Assembly: GCF_030408395.1 (NCBI RefSeq)
Contig: NZ_CP046980.1
Coordinates: 1,054,001-1,118,000 of the forward strand
Reading direction: 5' to 3'
Length of the DNA stretch: 64,000 nucleotides
Origin: Corynebacterium aquatimens
GTDB taxonomy: Bacteria; Actinomycetota; Actinomycetes; Mycobacteriales; Mycobacteriaceae
In this document: positions 50,781-60,640 of the stretch, piece after piece
Layout: every line of letters begins with the position of its first letter
How positions within the stretch are numbered: the first letter of the stretch is position 1
The notes under the pieces: generated by a model
Told to the model about the DNA's origin: nothing
The model's input: the letters and a program-made list of their open reading frames with translations, nothing else
The model's database searches: none
Translations under genes and position numbers: made by a program

Positions 50781-52248
50781 GGTGAGTCTCCTGTACGGGG
50801 GATGTGGGGTTGTCGCGGAAGCACCACGCCGTGACTACGCCGAAGATGGCTGCGGTGACGGCAAGGAAGAGGATGACTGTCTCGTGTGCGCTGGTGTAGG
50901 CGGGCGCTGCCAGCGGGTTTGTTGTTGGATCGTACATGGCATCCATGCCCTTCGCTTGCAGCTCGGGTGGCAGTAAAGAGGCGTAGACGGCAGGCAAGAG
51001 AGATCCGGTCACGGCAACGGTGATAAGGGTCCCAAATTCGTAGGAGACTTCCTCAACCCCGGCAGCCATCCCCGCTCGCTCGGGCGGGGCAGCGCCGATG
51101 ATGGCGATGGAGGAGACAGACATGATGAAGCTGGTGCCTGCGCCGATCAGGAGGAAACCGCTAAGCAGTACCGCGAAGCTACCAGAATGTGAGCCCCACC
51201 ATGACAGTGCGGCGCCGAGAACGGAAACCGTGAACCCTGATCCGGTGATCGTGAGGAAACCGATTCGTTCTAACAGCGCACCGCCAGCGATGGAGAAGGG
51301 GAACGCAACTACAGCCACAGCGCCGGTAGCCAGACCCGCGTGGAAGGGAGTGAAACCATGAACCAGCTGCAGGCGCTGGGTGGAAGTCAACTCCATACCG
51401 ATTAAAACGAACATGGCCCCGATCGCGGCTAAGACACCGCCAGCGAACACCCGGTTGCGGAAGATGTCGAAGGTGAGCAGGGGATCGGTGAGTTTCTTCT
51501 GGCGGCGATGGAAGGCAATGGTGCCTATTACCGCGCACACCAGGGCAGCGATGATCAGTGGTAGATTCGCGCCGGGATGCGTTACCTGCTTGATCACCAT
51601 GGTCAGACCAGACAGTGCAATAAGCGCGTAAAGCGAGGAGGTGGCATCCCACTGTTTCGCGGGGTTGGGGTGGTTCGGTGGGCCAAGCAGGAAGGTGCCC
51701 GCGAGGGCAACGAGGACGATGGGGACATTGATAAAAAAGACGGAGCCCCACCAGAAGTACTCCAGAAGCAGTCCGCCGACGACTGGCCCGATGGCGGCAC
51801 CGACAACGGCTGCTGAGGCCCAGATGCCGATGGCGATGTTGCGCTCGCGCTCTTCAGTAAAGATCTGGTTGATCAGGGCAAGTGTGGCGGGCATCATGGC
51901 TGCTGCTCCGATCCCAAGCACGCCGCGTGCTGCCACGAGTGCCCATGGAGACGGCGCAAACGCAGCGGCGAGGGAGGCCGCGCCGAAGATGAGTAGGCCC
52001 GCGACGAACATCTTCTTGTGCCCGATCCGGTCGCCGAGCGTGCCTGTGCCCAGAAGCAAGCCGGTGATCAGCAGTGGGTAAGCGTTGATGATCCACAGCG
52101 ACTGCAGGGGGCTAGCGTCTAGCTGCGCATTGAGGGCGGGAAGGGCCGTGTAAAGGATCGAATTGTCCAACGCGACCATGAGTAAGCCGATGGAGACAAC
52201 GATGAAGAACGCCCATCTGCTCGGGGAGGAAGCACGAACGCCGAACAC
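50773..52248 (-). CDS. MFS drug-efflux transporter, DHA2 (EmrB/QacA) type
   Basis: The 491-aa product has about 14 membrane helices. DHA2 motifs are visible: LDNSILYTALPAL in helix 1 and GDRIGHKKMFVAG (motif A) after helix 2, with WWGSVFFINVPI in helix 6. It exports a cationic or amphipathic compound by proton antiport; the substrate is unknown. The start is GTG 52248 without a strong ribosome site. It is divergent from the CopC gene and leads the operon with the TerD-like gene. Confidence 0.9.
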   Translation of the reverse strand: MFGVRASSPSRWAFFIVVSIGLLMVALDNSILYTALPALNAQLDASPLQSLWIINAYPLLITGLLLGTGTLGDRIGHKKMFVAGLLIFGAASLAAAFAPSPWALVAARGVLGIGAAAMMPATLALINQIFTEERERNIAIGIWASAAVVGAAIGPVVGGLLLEYFWWGSVFFINVPIVLVALAGTFLLGPPNHPNPAKQWDATSSLYALIALSGLTMVIKQVTHPGANLPLIIAALVCAVIGTIAFHRRQKKLTDPLLTFDIFRNRVFAGGVLAAIGAMFVLIGMELTSTQRLQLVHGFTPFHAGLATGAVAVVAFPFSIAGGALLERIGFLTITGSGFTVSVLGAALSWWGSHSGSFAVLLSGFLLIGAGTSFIMSVSSIAIIGAAPPERAGMAAGVEEVSYEFGTLITVAVTGSLLPAVYASLLPPELQAKGMDAMYDPTTNPLAAPAYTSAHETVILFLAVTAAIFGVVTAWCFRDNPTSPVQETHHA

Positions 52249-52373
52249 CCGCGATAGCCTACCCCGCGCCAGTGCGATGGGGAGGATTTATGTCCGGTTA
52301 CCCTTATTATCGGATCAATTACAACGAGATTGTTCTGGCCTTACATGGCTAGGAATTTTTGGGAAGGCTTACT

Positions 52374-52970
52374 GTGAGGTACACAAGTCGGATCGCGATC
52401 GTTTCACTTTCTGCCGCAGCGATTGTTGCGTCAGCCCCTGCGCACGCCCACGACCCGGTGGTTAATGCTTGGCCGGGGGATAACGCAACGGTGAAAGAAT
52501 TTCCGGGGGAGTTGAAGATTGAGTTCTCCGGGGAGATCAAGAAGGATTTCAATACCTTCGCGCTGTCGCGGGTGTCGGACCAAGAGGTGCTGTTTAGCGG
52601 CGAGCCTACGGTAGATGGGCGGTACGCGACGTTGGACCTGCCGGATGATCTTGCACCGGAGGCGGGGCAGTACCGGGTGGGGTTCCAGATTGTGTCCTCG
52701 GATGGGCACTCGACGAAGGGGATGACGGAATTCACCTATGCGCCGGACGGGCAGGTCGCACCGAACGGGGATGCGCAAGGGTCGGATGCGGGTGACAACA
52801 AGCCGTCGTCAAGCGATGGCTCGTCCTCATTGACGTGGCTGTGGGCGCTGGGCGGCGTGGTTCTCATCGCGGGCGCGGCGCTGGCGATGGTGGGACGTAC
52901 GCGCCAACGTGAGGCGTTGGATGCTCACGATCAGCGCACGCGGGAAGAGGTCCCGGGCGGGGAGAAGTGA
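52374..52970 (+). CDS. CopC-domain copper-binding protein, membrane-anchored
   Basis: The 198-aa product starts at GTG 52374 with GGAAGG six bases upstream. A signal peptide (about residues 1-27, IAIVSLSAAAIVASAPAHA) precedes His at the mature N-terminus (AHDPVVNAWPGD). The CopC beta-barrel has a second His in SSDGHSTKG. A Ser/Asp-rich linker and a C-terminal helix (about 150-172) anchor it to the membrane. Extracytoplasmic copper binding is expected. It is followed by thrS after 93 bases. Confidence 0.9.
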   Translation: MRYTSRIAIVSLSAAAIVASAPAHAHDPVVNAWPGDNATVKEFPGELKIEFSGEIKKDFNTFALSRVSDQEVLFSGEPTVDGRYATLDLPDDLAPEAGQYRVGFQIVSSDGHSTKGMTEFTYAPDGQVAPNGDAQGSDAGDNKPSSSDGSSSLTWLWALGGVVLIAGAALAMVGRTRQREALDAHDQRTREEVPGGEK

Positions 52971-53063
52971 CGGAAAGCGGGTAGGCTTTCCCAGTGTTGT
53001 GATGAAAAGTACCCCCGCCCAGGTATGGCGGAGGTGCGTGAGCGCAAAAGGAGCGCATGAAAA

Positions 53064-55175
53064 ATGACCAACGGAATTGCGGCAGCGGTAGAATTCGAGC
53101 CCTTTGAGGTGCCGGCAGGAACTGCCGTCGGCGCGGCGATGCGCGAGTTGGATCTGCCGAACAAGGGCGACAACGCGATCGTGGTTGTCCAAGACGCAGA
53201 AGGCAACCTGAAAGATCTGTCCCACGTTCCGGAGGACACCGCGACGTTCATGCCGGTGCCGGCGAACACTGAGCTGGGGCGCAGCGTGATCCGCCACTCC
53301 TGCGCACACGTTTTGGCGCAGGCAGTGCAGCAAGAGTTCCCGGACGCCAAGCTGGGCATCGGCCCCGCTATTAATGACGGCTTTTACTACGACTTTGATG
53401 TGAAAGAGCCGTTCACGCCGGAGGATCTCAAAGCGCTGGAAAAGCGCATGAAGAAGATCATCAAACAAGGCCAGAAGTTCGTCCGCGGTGTCTATGCCTC
53501 CGCGGAAGAAGCTGCTGAAGACTTGAAAGATGAGCCCTACAAGCTCGAGCTGATCCAGGACAAGGGCAGCGTCGACCCGAACTCGGATGAGGCGACCGAG
53601 GTCGGTGCGGGCGATCTGACGCACTATGACAACGTCAATCCGCGCACGAACGAGGTGGAGTGGCACGACCTGTGCCGCGGCCCGCACGTGCCCACGACGA
53701 AGTACATCCCGGCGTTCGCCCTGACCCGCTCGAGCGCCGCCTACTGGCGCGGTGACCAGGCCAACGCTGGCCTGCAGCGCATCTACGGCACCGCGTGGGA
53801 GTCGAAGGAAAAGCTCGAGGAATACCAGCACATGCTGGCGGAAGCCGAAAAGCGCGACCACCGCCGCCTGGGCACGGAGATGGACCTGTTCTCCTTCCCG
53901 GACGAGGTTGGTTCCGGCCTTCCGGTGTTCCACCCCGCGGGCGGCATCGTGCGCATGGAGATGGAGCAGCACTCCCGCCGCCGCCACATTGAGGCCGGCT
54001 ACTCCTTTGTGAACACCCCGCACGTGACCAAGGGTGACCTGTTCAAAAAGTCCGGTCACCTAGACTGGTACGCGGACGGCATGTTCCCGCCGATGCAGCT
54101 GGATGGCGAATGGGATGAGGACGGCAACTGCACCAAGCAGCCGGTGGACTACTACGCCAAGCCGATGAACTGCCCGTTCCACAATCTGATCTTCGACTCC
54201 CGTGGCCGCAGCTACCGTGAGCTGCCGCTGCGCCTGTTCGAGTTCGGCACCGTCTACCGCTATGAGAAGTCCGGTGTGGTCCACGGCCTGACCCGTGCCC
54301 GTGGTTTCACGCAGGATGACGCCCACATCTACTGCACCGAGGACCAGCTGGAGCAAGAACTCACCGACGTTTTGGAGTTCATCATCTCCTTGCTCAAGGA
54401 CTACGGCCTGGACGACTTCTACCTGGAACTGTCCACGAAGGACCCGGAGAAGTACATCGGTGATGATGAGATTTGGGAGCGCTCCACCAACATCTTGGAG
54501 TCTGTAGCCACCAAGTCCGGCCTTGAGCTCGTCCCGGACCCGGCGGGTGCCGCCTTCTACGGCCCGAAGATTTCCGTCCAGGCCAAGGATGCCATTGGCC
54601 GCACCTGGCAGATGTCCACGGTGCAGCTGGACTTCAACCTGCCGGAACGCTTCGACCTGGAGTACACCGCCTCTGACGGCACGAAGAAGCGCCCCGTGAT
54701 GATCCACCGCGCTCTGTTCGGTTCCATCGAGCGCTTCTTCGGCGTCCTGCTTGAGCACTACGCCGGTGCCTTCCCCGCGTGGCTCGCTCCTGTCCAGGTC
54801 GTGGGAATCCCCGTCGCCGACGAGTTCGCGCCGCACCTCGACGCAATCGTCGACAAGCTCAAAGCCCACGGTCTTCGTGCGGAGGTCGACCACTCCGACG
54901 ACCGCATGCAGAAGAAGATCCGCACCCACACCCAAGCTAAGGTGCCGTTCATGCTTCTCGCCGGCGCGCGCGACGTCGAAGCGAACGCCGTGAGCTTCCG
55001 CTTCCTCGACGGCAGCCAAGTCAACGGCGTCCCAGTGGATGAGGCAATTAAGCTAGTCACCGCATGGGTGGGTGACCAGATCAACGAGCAGCCGAACGAA
55101 GACAACCTGAACTCGCTGCGTGGCGGGGCTGTCGCTCCCGAGAGCGAGGAGTCCTCCGCCCCGCGCGAAGGCTAA
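53064..55175 (+). CDS. thrS: Threonyl-tRNA synthetase
   Basis: The 703-aa product has an N-terminal TGS domain, the editing domain with [12 protein letters not shown], a class II catalytic core with motif 1 region [18 protein letters not shown] and motif 2 [20 protein letters not shown], and a C-terminal anticodon-binding domain (from about residue 590). It charges tRNA-Thr. The ATG at 53064 follows GGAGCG-type sequence. No T-box leader is visible, as expected for the group. The HIT gene follows after 14 bases; thrS likely leads that operon. Confidence 0.97.
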   Translation: MTNGIAAAVEFEPFEVPAGTAVGAAMRELDLPNKGDNAIVVVQDAEGNLKDLSHVPEDTATFMPVPANTELGRSVIRHSCAHVLAQAVQQEFPDAKLGIGPAINDGFYYDFDVKEPFTPEDLKALEKRMKKIIKQGQKFVRGVYASAEEAAEDLKDEPYKLELIQDKGSVDPNSDEATEVGAGDLTHYDNVNPRTNEVEWHDLCRGPHVPTTKYIPAFALTRSSAAYWRGDQANAGLQRIYGTAWESKEKLEEYQHMLAEAEKRDHRRLGTEMDLFSFPDEVGSGLPVFHPAGGIVRMEMEQHSRRRHIEAGYSFVNTPHVTKGDLFKKSGHLDWYADGMFPPMQLDGEWDEDGNCTKQPVDYYAKPMNCPFHNLIFDSRGRSYRELPLRLFEFGTVYRYEKSGVVHGLTRARGFTQDDAHIYCTEDQLEQELTDVLEFIISLLKDYGLDDFYLELSTKDPEKYIGDDEIWERSTNILESVATKSGLELVPDPAGAAFYGPKISVQAKDAIGRTWQMSTVQLDFNLPERFDLEYTASDGTKKRPVMIHRALFGSIERFFGVLLEHYAGAFPAWLAPVQVVGIPVADEFAPHLDAIVDKLKAHGLRAEVDHSDDRMQKKIRTHTQAKVPFMLLAGARDVEANAVSFRFLDGSQVNGVPVDEAIKLVTAWVGDQINEQPNEDNLNSLRGGAVAPESEESSAPREG

Positions 55176-55189
55176 AGGGAGGTTGTCGC

Positions 55190-55786
55190 GTGGGTAACGG
55201 CGACCAATTCGTAGACCAAGGCGTAGGCACCCCTGATCGCCTCGAGCGACTGTGGGCGCCCTACCGCTCGGCCTACATCACCAAGATCCCCGGGCAGCGC
55301 GAAAAGCGTGAGGACCCCTTCATCGCCGCGCCCCAAATGAGCGACGAGGACGGCCTCATCATCGCCCGCGGGGAAACCGTCTACGCGCTGCTCAACCTCT
55401 ACCCCTACAACTCCGGCCACCTCATGGTCGTGCCCTACCGCAAGGTCGCTGAGCTTGAGCAGCTTAACGACGAAGAGACCGCCGAACTCATGGCTTTTGC
55501 CAAACTCGCCGTCCGTACCTTGAAGAAAGTATCCCGCCCCGAAGCCATCAACGTTGGCCTCAACCTGGGCAAAGCCTCCGGCGGCTCAGTCGGCGATCAC
55601 CTCCACCTCCACGTCGTCCCACGCTGGGCCGGCGACTCCAACTTCATGACCGTCATCGGCGGCACAAAAGTCCTACCCCAACTCCTACAAGACACCAGGG
55701 CATTACTTGCCGACGCGTGGAGCGAGATCCTCTTCGAGGACTCGTACGATAAACCCGAGAACGACGGGGGTGGTTCCGATGCTTAG
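55190..55786 (+). CDS. HIT-family hydrolase/AP4A phosphorylase
   Basis: The 198-aa product has the histidine triad GDHLHLHVVP at about residues 137-146. Rv2613c, its counterpart in Mycobacterium tuberculosis, is reported as an Ap4A phosphorylase, and the neighbourhood pgsA-patA-pimA is the same. It begins with GTG 55190. The stop overlaps the pgsA start by eight bases, so it is the first coupled gene of the PI/PIM operon. Confidence 0.92.
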   Translation: MGNGDQFVDQGVGTPDRLERLWAPYRSAYITKIPGQREKREDPFIAAPQMSDEDGLIIARGETVYALLNLYPYNSGHLMVVPYRKVAELEQLNDEETAELMAFAKLAVRTLKKVSRPEAINVGLNLGKASGGSVGDHLHLHVVPRWAGDSNFMTVIGGTKVLPQLLQDTRALLADAWSEILFEDSYDKPENDGGGSDA

Positions 55787-56414
55787 CATGCGCGCACGAA
55801 AACCCGCAGCGGTCATCGTCGAGCCGATCGCCAAGGCATTCCTGCATGTAGGGTTTACACCCAACACGGTCACCGTGCTCGGGACCTTGGCCACCATCGG
55901 CATCGCGGTCACACTCATTCCCTCCGATCATCTTCTCACCGCGGCGATCCTCAGCGCGCTGTTTGCCGCCTTCGACCTCGTCGATGGAACAATGGCTCGT
56001 CTCCGTGGTGGGGGCACGGCCTTCGGGGCAACGCTCGACGCCAGCTGCGACAGAATCACCGATGGTGCCCTGTTCGGCGCGATCGTGTTCTGGTTGGTGT
56101 ACGTCGATCAAGCACCGCCGGTAACAGTGGTTGCGGGCCTGATTGTTCTAGTCCTGTCGCAGGTGATTAGCTACGTCAAGGCCCGCGGGGAAGCCGGTGG
56201 ACTAGAAATCAACGGCGGTCTTGTTGAGCGCGCAGAACGCCTCATCATCGCACTGTTCGGCCTCGGACTGGAAGGCCTTGGCGTGCCACACGCCATCGAA
56301 GTAGCGCTATGGCTGCTCGCCGCCGGATCCTTGTTCACCGTTGTGCAACGCCTCGTCAAGGCGTCGCGAAGCGAAGGCGCAAGCGCAACCATCGCCCCGC
56401 CCGCAGGAGCCTAA
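55779..56414 (+). CDS. pgsA: Phosphatidylinositol phosphate synthase PgsA
   Basis: This membrane enzyme transfers phosphatidyl from CDP-diacylglycerol to inositol 3-phosphate, the first step of PI/PIM/lipoglycan synthesis. The 211-aa product has the CDP-alcohol phosphotransferase motif (about residues 66-95): DLVDGTMAR, then GATLDASCDRITD, with all four Asp in place, and about six helices. The ATG at 55779 lies inside the HIT stop overlap; an open frame from 55707 is not needed. The next gene starts two bases after its stop. Confidence 0.93.
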   Translation: MLSMRARKPAAVIVEPIAKAFLHVGFTPNTVTVLGTLATIGIAVTLIPSDHLLTAAILSALFAAFDLVDGTMARLRGGGTAFGATLDASCDRITDGALFGAIVFWLVYVDQAPPVTVVAGLIVLVLSQVISYVKARGEAGGLEINGGLVERAERLIIALFGLGLEGLGVPHAIEVALWLLAAGSLFTVVQRLVKASRSEGASATIAPPAGA

Positions 56415-56415
56415 C

Positions 56416-57333
56416 GTGGCTGCGTTCACGGAATCACTTTCAGCAGCCGGGTACCTAGCCGGGTGGCGCATCGTTCGGTGGATGCCTAACGGTGTGGCGA
56501 CGCGCTTATTCAACGCCGGGGCCGACTGGGCCGCGCGTAAAGAAAAAGGGACCTATTACCTTCGGCGGAACCTCGCCCGCGTTGTCGGGGAAGACAACGT
56601 CACCGATGAGCTCGTGCGTGCCTCCATGCGCTCCTATGCTCGCTACTGGCAAGAGGCATTTCGCTTGCCGTCTATCGCTGGGAAGCCAGCGCTCATGCGC
56701 ATTCTGGATGAAAGCATTAATCACGGACGCCCTGAAATCGAGGCCACGTTGGCGCGCGGAAAAGGGCTGATCCTCACGCTGCCGCACTCCGGTAACTGGG
56801 ACATGGCGGGCATGTGGCTAGTGAACCGCTATGACCAGTTCGCCACCGTCGCCGAGCGCCTCAAACCCGAGGTGCTCTTCGACGCGTTCGTGGACTACCG
56901 CGAATCCATGGGTTTCGAAGTTCTTGCCGCATCCGGAAGCGACACACCGCCCTACGAGCGCCTCAAGGAAGTGCTTGAGGGCAACGGAATCGTCTGCCTG
57001 ATGGGGGAACGCGACCTCACACCCCGTGGGGTACCAGTGAACTTCTTCGGCGAAGAAGCGACCCTGCCAGCAGGCCCAGCGAAACTCGCCATCGACACCG
57101 GCGCCGGGCTACACGTCGCCCACGCCTGGTTCGAAGGAACAGCCGACAACCCTCGCTGGGGACTTTTAGCAACACCAGAAGTAGAAGTCACCACCGTCGA
57201 AGAAACCACCCAACGCGTCGCCGATCTCTTCGCCGAAAACATCGCTGCCCACCCCGAAGACTGGCATGCGCTGCAGCCCATATGGTTGAGTGACCGCCGA
57301 AAGCGGTCACCCAACGAAGAGAATGGGCACTAA
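56416..57333 (+). CDS. patA: Phosphatidylinositol mannoside acyltransferase PatA
   Basis: PatA acylates the mannose of PIM1/PIM2. The 305-aa product belongs to the LpxL/HtrB acyltransferase fold with HX4D in LPHSGNWDMAG (His near residue 126) and the later conserved Glu in GERDLTPRGVPV. It starts at GTG 56416, one base after the pgsA stop, and is followed by pimA after three bases. Position and motif together give the assignment. Confidence 0.92.
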   Translation: MAAFTESLSAAGYLAGWRIVRWMPNGVATRLFNAGADWAARKEKGTYYLRRNLARVVGEDNVTDELVRASMRSYARYWQEAFRLPSIAGKPALMRILDESINHGRPEIEATLARGKGLILTLPHSGNWDMAGMWLVNRYDQFATVAERLKPEVLFDAFVDYRESMGFEVLAASGSDTPPYERLKEVLEGNGIVCLMGERDLTPRGVPVNFFGEEATLPAGPAKLAIDTGAGLHVAHAWFEGTADNPRWGLLATPEVEVTTVEETTQRVADLFAENIAAHPEDWHALQPIWLSDRRKRSPNEENGH

Positions 57334-57336
57334 CCC

Positions 57337-58470
57337 GTGCGTATCGCGATTGTGTGTCCGTATTCTTTCGACTACCCGGGTGGGGTGCAAGCGCACTGCA
57401 TAGATCTGGCGCAGGCGCTGCGGGAGTGCGGACATGACGCGCGGGTCATTGGGCCGGGGACGGCAAGCACGAAGGATTCGGTCCCGGACTTTGTAACCCT
57501 GGGCGGGGGATCCGTGGCGGTGCCGTACAACGGTTCAGTGGCGCGTATTGCATTTGGCCCGCGCACGTTGAAGACAGTGAAGAAGTTCTTAAGCGAGGGT
57601 GACTTCGACATTGTGCACATTCATGAGCCGAACTCGCCGAGCTACTCGCTTGCGGCGCTGATTACGGCGTCCGTACCGGTGGTAGCCACCTACCACACGT
57701 CCGCGGAGGCATCGCGCCTGTTGAAGATCGCGCGGCCGTTTCTGCGGTTGGCGTTGGAAAAGATCTATGCCGGTATTTGCGTTAGTGAGACCGCGCGACG
57801 CTGGCAGGTAGAACAACTTGGCGGCGACCCGGTTCTCATCCCTAACGGTGTGGACGTGGGGTTCTATGCGTCCGGGCACGCTGAGCCGAGCCCGGCGCAT
57901 GAAAAGCACGTGCCGGAAATTGTGTTCCTCGGGCGGCTCGATGAGCCACGCAAAGGGTTCGAGGTCTTTGCTCGTGCCTTGGGTGTTTTGCGCGAACGGG
58001 GGATTGAACCGGGGAAGGACCTACGCGTCACTGTTGCCGGTGGGGGACTCGCGGTGCCACATGCCGATTCACCGGCGTTGCAGGGCGTTGAGTTCGTAGG
58101 CCGGATCAGTGATGAGGAAAAGGCTGAGCTTTTCCGCAGAGCAGATATTTACGTTGCGCCGAATACGGGTGGTGAGTCCTTCGGGATTGTTCTGATCGAA
58201 GCGATGGCCGCTGGATGCGCAGTGATCGCGAGTGACATTGAAGCTTTTCGCACAGTCGGTGCAACATCACGCGAGCACCCGGCCGCGCGGGTCTTTCCGG
58301 TCGGTGATGCGCAACGGTTGGCGGATGCAATCGAAGAACTCCTGGGCAATGAGTCGATCCGGGCATCGCTTGCTGCCGCCGGACAGGCAAGGGCCCAAGA
58401 ATACGACTGGGGCGTCGTCGTCAAGCAAGTGCTCGACGTGTACGAGGTTGTAGCGGGGGAGAAGCGATGA
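57337..58470 (+). CDS. pimA: Phosphatidylinositol alpha-mannosyltransferase PimA
   Basis: PimA transfers mannose from GDP-mannose to phosphatidylinositol at the inner membrane face. The 377-aa GT4 enzyme has an N-terminal acceptor domain with FDYPGGVQAHCIDL, the central hinge, and the donor motif ESFGIVLIEAMAAGCAVIAS (Glu...Glu). It starts at GTG 57337. The next small gene overlaps its stop by four bases (ATGA). Confidence 0.94.
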   Translation: MRIAIVCPYSFDYPGGVQAHCIDLAQALRECGHDARVIGPGTASTKDSVPDFVTLGGGSVAVPYNGSVARIAFGPRTLKTVKKFLSEGDFDIVHIHEPNSPSYSLAALITASVPVVATYHTSAEASRLLKIARPFLRLALEKIYAGICVSETARRWQVEQLGGDPVLIPNGVDVGFYASGHAEPSPAHEKHVPEIVFLGRLDEPRKGFEVFARALGVLRERGIEPGKDLRVTVAGGGLAVPHADSPALQGVEFVGRISDEEKAELFRRADIYVAPNTGGESFGIVLIEAMAAGCAVIASDIEAFRTVGATSREHPAARVFPVGDAQRLADAIEELLGNESIRASLAAAGQARAQEYDWGVVVKQVLDVYEVVAGEKR

Positions 58471-58775
58471 AGCGCACGGTGGCGATGCGATGGGCCGTGG
58501 GCATAAGCTGCGCGGGCGTGTTGTGGGCGGTGGTGACGGCGCGGCGATTGGACCGCTTGCACAGGCGCGTTGACAGCACGCGCGCGAGGTTCGAGGAGCT
58601 GGGCGCAGCGCCGGCGAGCTCAGAGGAACTTTACCGCGCGGAACTCTCCCGGCGCTTCTACAACCAGGCGGTGATGGAAACGCGAGCGCTCCGGCTAAAC
58701 CCCGTGGTGCGGGTGCTGCGTTTGGAGGGTACGGCGCCACTTCCGCATTTTGCTGGCAAGCCCGACGCGCGCTGA
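58467..58775 (+). CDS. Small membrane protein after pimA
   Basis: The 102-aa product has one N-terminal helix (about residues 7-26, MRWAVGISCAGVLWAVVTA) followed by a basic helical region with LHRRVDSTRARFEEL that may form a coiled coil. In mycobacteria the gene after pimA (Rv2609c) has a similar start joined to a Nudix domain; here no Nudix part follows. ATGA overlap with pimA shows co-translation. Function unknown. Confidence 0.7.
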   Translation: MKRTVAMRWAVGISCAGVLWAVVTARRLDRLHRRVDSTRARFEELGAAPASSEELYRAELSRRFYNQAVMETRALRLNPVVRVLRLEGTAPLPHFAGKPDAR

Positions 58776-58857
58776 GCGTTAGTGGAAACGAAGCGATTCC
58801 ACGAACGGGCACAGCGTAGACAAAACTTACTTGCTGCAGGGAGTAGGATTCTGGCTC

Positions 58858-59742
58858 ATGAACCTCTCGGATTTCAACATCGCGACGCCCAGCATCGAAG
58901 AGATCATCAACCTCGAGCAAATAGACAAAGACATCTTCCGCGGCTCGGGTGCGGATTCACCGCTGCCCCGCACCTACGGTGGTCAGGTAGCTGCCCAATG
59001 CCTATCGGCGGCTACGAAGACGGTCGAAGACGACAAGATCGTCCACTCGCTGCACGGGTACTTCGTGCGACCTGGTCAATCCAGCCGCGACACGGTCTTT
59101 CTGGTGGAGCGCGTGCGCGATGGGCGCAGCTTCGCGACCCGCGTGGTGCACGCAATCCAGGATGGCGAAATCATCTTCACCATGTCCGCGAGCTTCCACA
59201 TCACCGACGATCAAGGCATTGAGCACTCCGACCGTATGCGTGAAGTAGTGCCCCCAGAGGAGGCTCTGCCGCTGGAGAAAACCGGTGGTGAACTTCGCTT
59301 CTTCTCCCTGTGGTCACAGGACTGGGACGTACTCGTTGTGCCGGACGACAAGTTCGAGCACAACCCCTACACCCCCTCCCAGCAGGTGGTGTGGTTCCGC
59401 TCCAAGCGTCAGCTGCCGGACGACCAGACCTTCCACATCTGCACCCTTGCTTACATGTCGGACCTGACGCTGCTGCACTCCGCGATGGTGCCCCACCGCG
59501 ATGAGCAGGTACAGATGGCGTCGCTGGACCACGCGATGTGGTTCTTCCGCGACTTCCGCGCTGATGATTGGCTGCTCTACGACCAGGTGTCGCCGTCCGC
59601 TCACGGAGCGCGCGCAATGGCGACCGGCCGCATCTTCGACCGCGCCGGGAACCTGGTTGCCATGACTACCCAGGAAGGTCTCACCCGATCGCTCGCGGCA
59701 GGCAAGCAATCCATCCCGGTCAAAACCGAATTCGAGAGATAA
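58858..59742 (+). CDS. tesB: Acyl-CoA thioesterase II (TesB)
   Basis: The 294-aa product has the double hot-dog fold of TesB, with YGGQVAAQCLSAA near residue 40, HSLHGYFVRPGQ, and the C-terminal FRDFRADDWLLYDQVSP and THEGLTRSL-type (MTTQEGLTRS) regions holding catalytic Asp and Gln. It hydrolyses medium/long acyl-CoA to free acid. The ATG at 58858 is used; the open frame starts at 58831. Order pimA-tesB-yebC-ruvC recalls Mycobacterium. Confidence 0.93.
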   Translation: MNLSDFNIATPSIEEIINLEQIDKDIFRGSGADSPLPRTYGGQVAAQCLSAATKTVEDDKIVHSLHGYFVRPGQSSRDTVFLVERVRDGRSFATRVVHAIQDGEIIFTMSASFHITDDQGIEHSDRMREVVPPEEALPLEKTGGELRFFSLWSQDWDVLVVPDDKFEHNPYTPSQQVVWFRSKRQLPDDQTFHICTLAYMSDLTLLHSAMVPHRDEQVQMASLDHAMWFFRDFRADDWLLYDQVSPSAHGARAMATGRIFDRAGNLVAMTTQEGLTRSLAAGKQSIPVKTEFER

Positions 59743-59792
59743 AACAGCCCGCGTATAGTTAAGGGCCGGATAAAAGAGGTAAAGGAGACGCT

Positions 59793-60548
59793 ATGGCTGG
59801 CCACTCAAAGTGGGCAACAACGAAGCACAAGAAGGCCGCAAACGACGCAAAGCGTTCCAAGTTGTGGGCGAAAATGATTAAGGACATCGAGGTCGCGGCG
59901 CGTACCGGCGGTGGTGATCCGGCGGGTAACCCGACGCTCGATGACATGATCAAGAAGGCCAAGAAGGCTTCTGTTCCGGGCGACAACATTGAGCGCGCTC
60001 GCAAGCGTGGTTCGGGCGAAGAAGCTGGCGGTGCTGACTGGCAGACCGTGATGTACGAGGGCTACGGCCCGAACGGCGTGGCCATGCTCATTGAGTGCTT
60101 GACCGATAACCGCAACCGTGCTGCGACGGACGTGCGCACCGCGATGACTAAAAACGGTGGCAACCTTGGTGAGTCCGGTTCTGTTGCGTACATGTTTACG
60201 CGCAAGGGTGTGAACACTCTGGCCAAGGGCGAGCTGGAAGAGGACGACGTGTTGATGGCCGTCCTTGACGCTGGTGCAGAGGAAGTCGTGGATACGGGCG
60301 AGCAGTTCGAGGTTCTCTCCGCTGCGTCCGATCTTCACGCCGTGCGTGACGCGCTGGCTGAAGCCGGCATTGAGGTCGAGGAAACCGATACGGACTTCCG
60401 CGCCTCCGTCGAGGTCGACCTGGATGCGGATAGCGCACGCAAGTTGTTCAAGCTGATCGACGCGCTGGAAGACTCCGACGATGTTCAGAACGTGTTTACT
60501 AACATGACCCTATCTGACGAGGTCGCTGCGGAACTCGCTGACGATTAA
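59793..60548 (+). CDS. yebC: YebC/PmpR-family protein
   Basis: The 251-aa product begins [19 protein letters not shown], the hallmark of the family, and has [20 protein letters not shown] and [13 protein letters not shown]. Recent work on the family assigns it a role in ribosome stalling relief and regulation of translation at proline-rich sequences. Spacing before ruvC is 92 bases with a terminator hairpin. Confidence 0.95.
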   Translation: MAGHSKWATTKHKKAANDAKRSKLWAKMIKDIEVAARTGGGDPAGNPTLDDMIKKAKKASVPGDNIERARKRGSGEEAGGADWQTVMYEGYGPNGVAMLIECLTDNRNRAATDVRTAMTKNGGNLGESGSVAYMFTRKGVNTLAKGELEEDDVLMAVLDAGAEEVVDTGEQFEVLSAASDLHAVRDALAEAGIEVEETDTDFRASVEVDLDADSARKLFKLIDALEDSDDVQNVFTNMTLSDEVAAELADD

Positions 60549-60582
60549 GCAGCACGTTTTCACGTTCGACCCTGCACTTTCT

Positions 60583-60613
60583 AACGCCGCTTCCCGCGAG
60601 GGGGAGCGGCGTT
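60583..60613 (+). terminator. Hairpin between yebC and ruvC
   Basis: AACGCCGCTTCCC and GGGGAGCGGCGTT form a 12-13-bp stem. It is followed by only two or three T residues, so termination may be partial. Confidence 0.65.
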
Positions 60614-60640
60614 GTCGCATCCGTGTGGTAGAACAAATGT

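Noticed and set aside
52971-53063. T-box leader before thrS
   Set aside because: The 93-base gap is too short for a T-box, and no specifier or T-box core sequence (TGGNACC) is seen.
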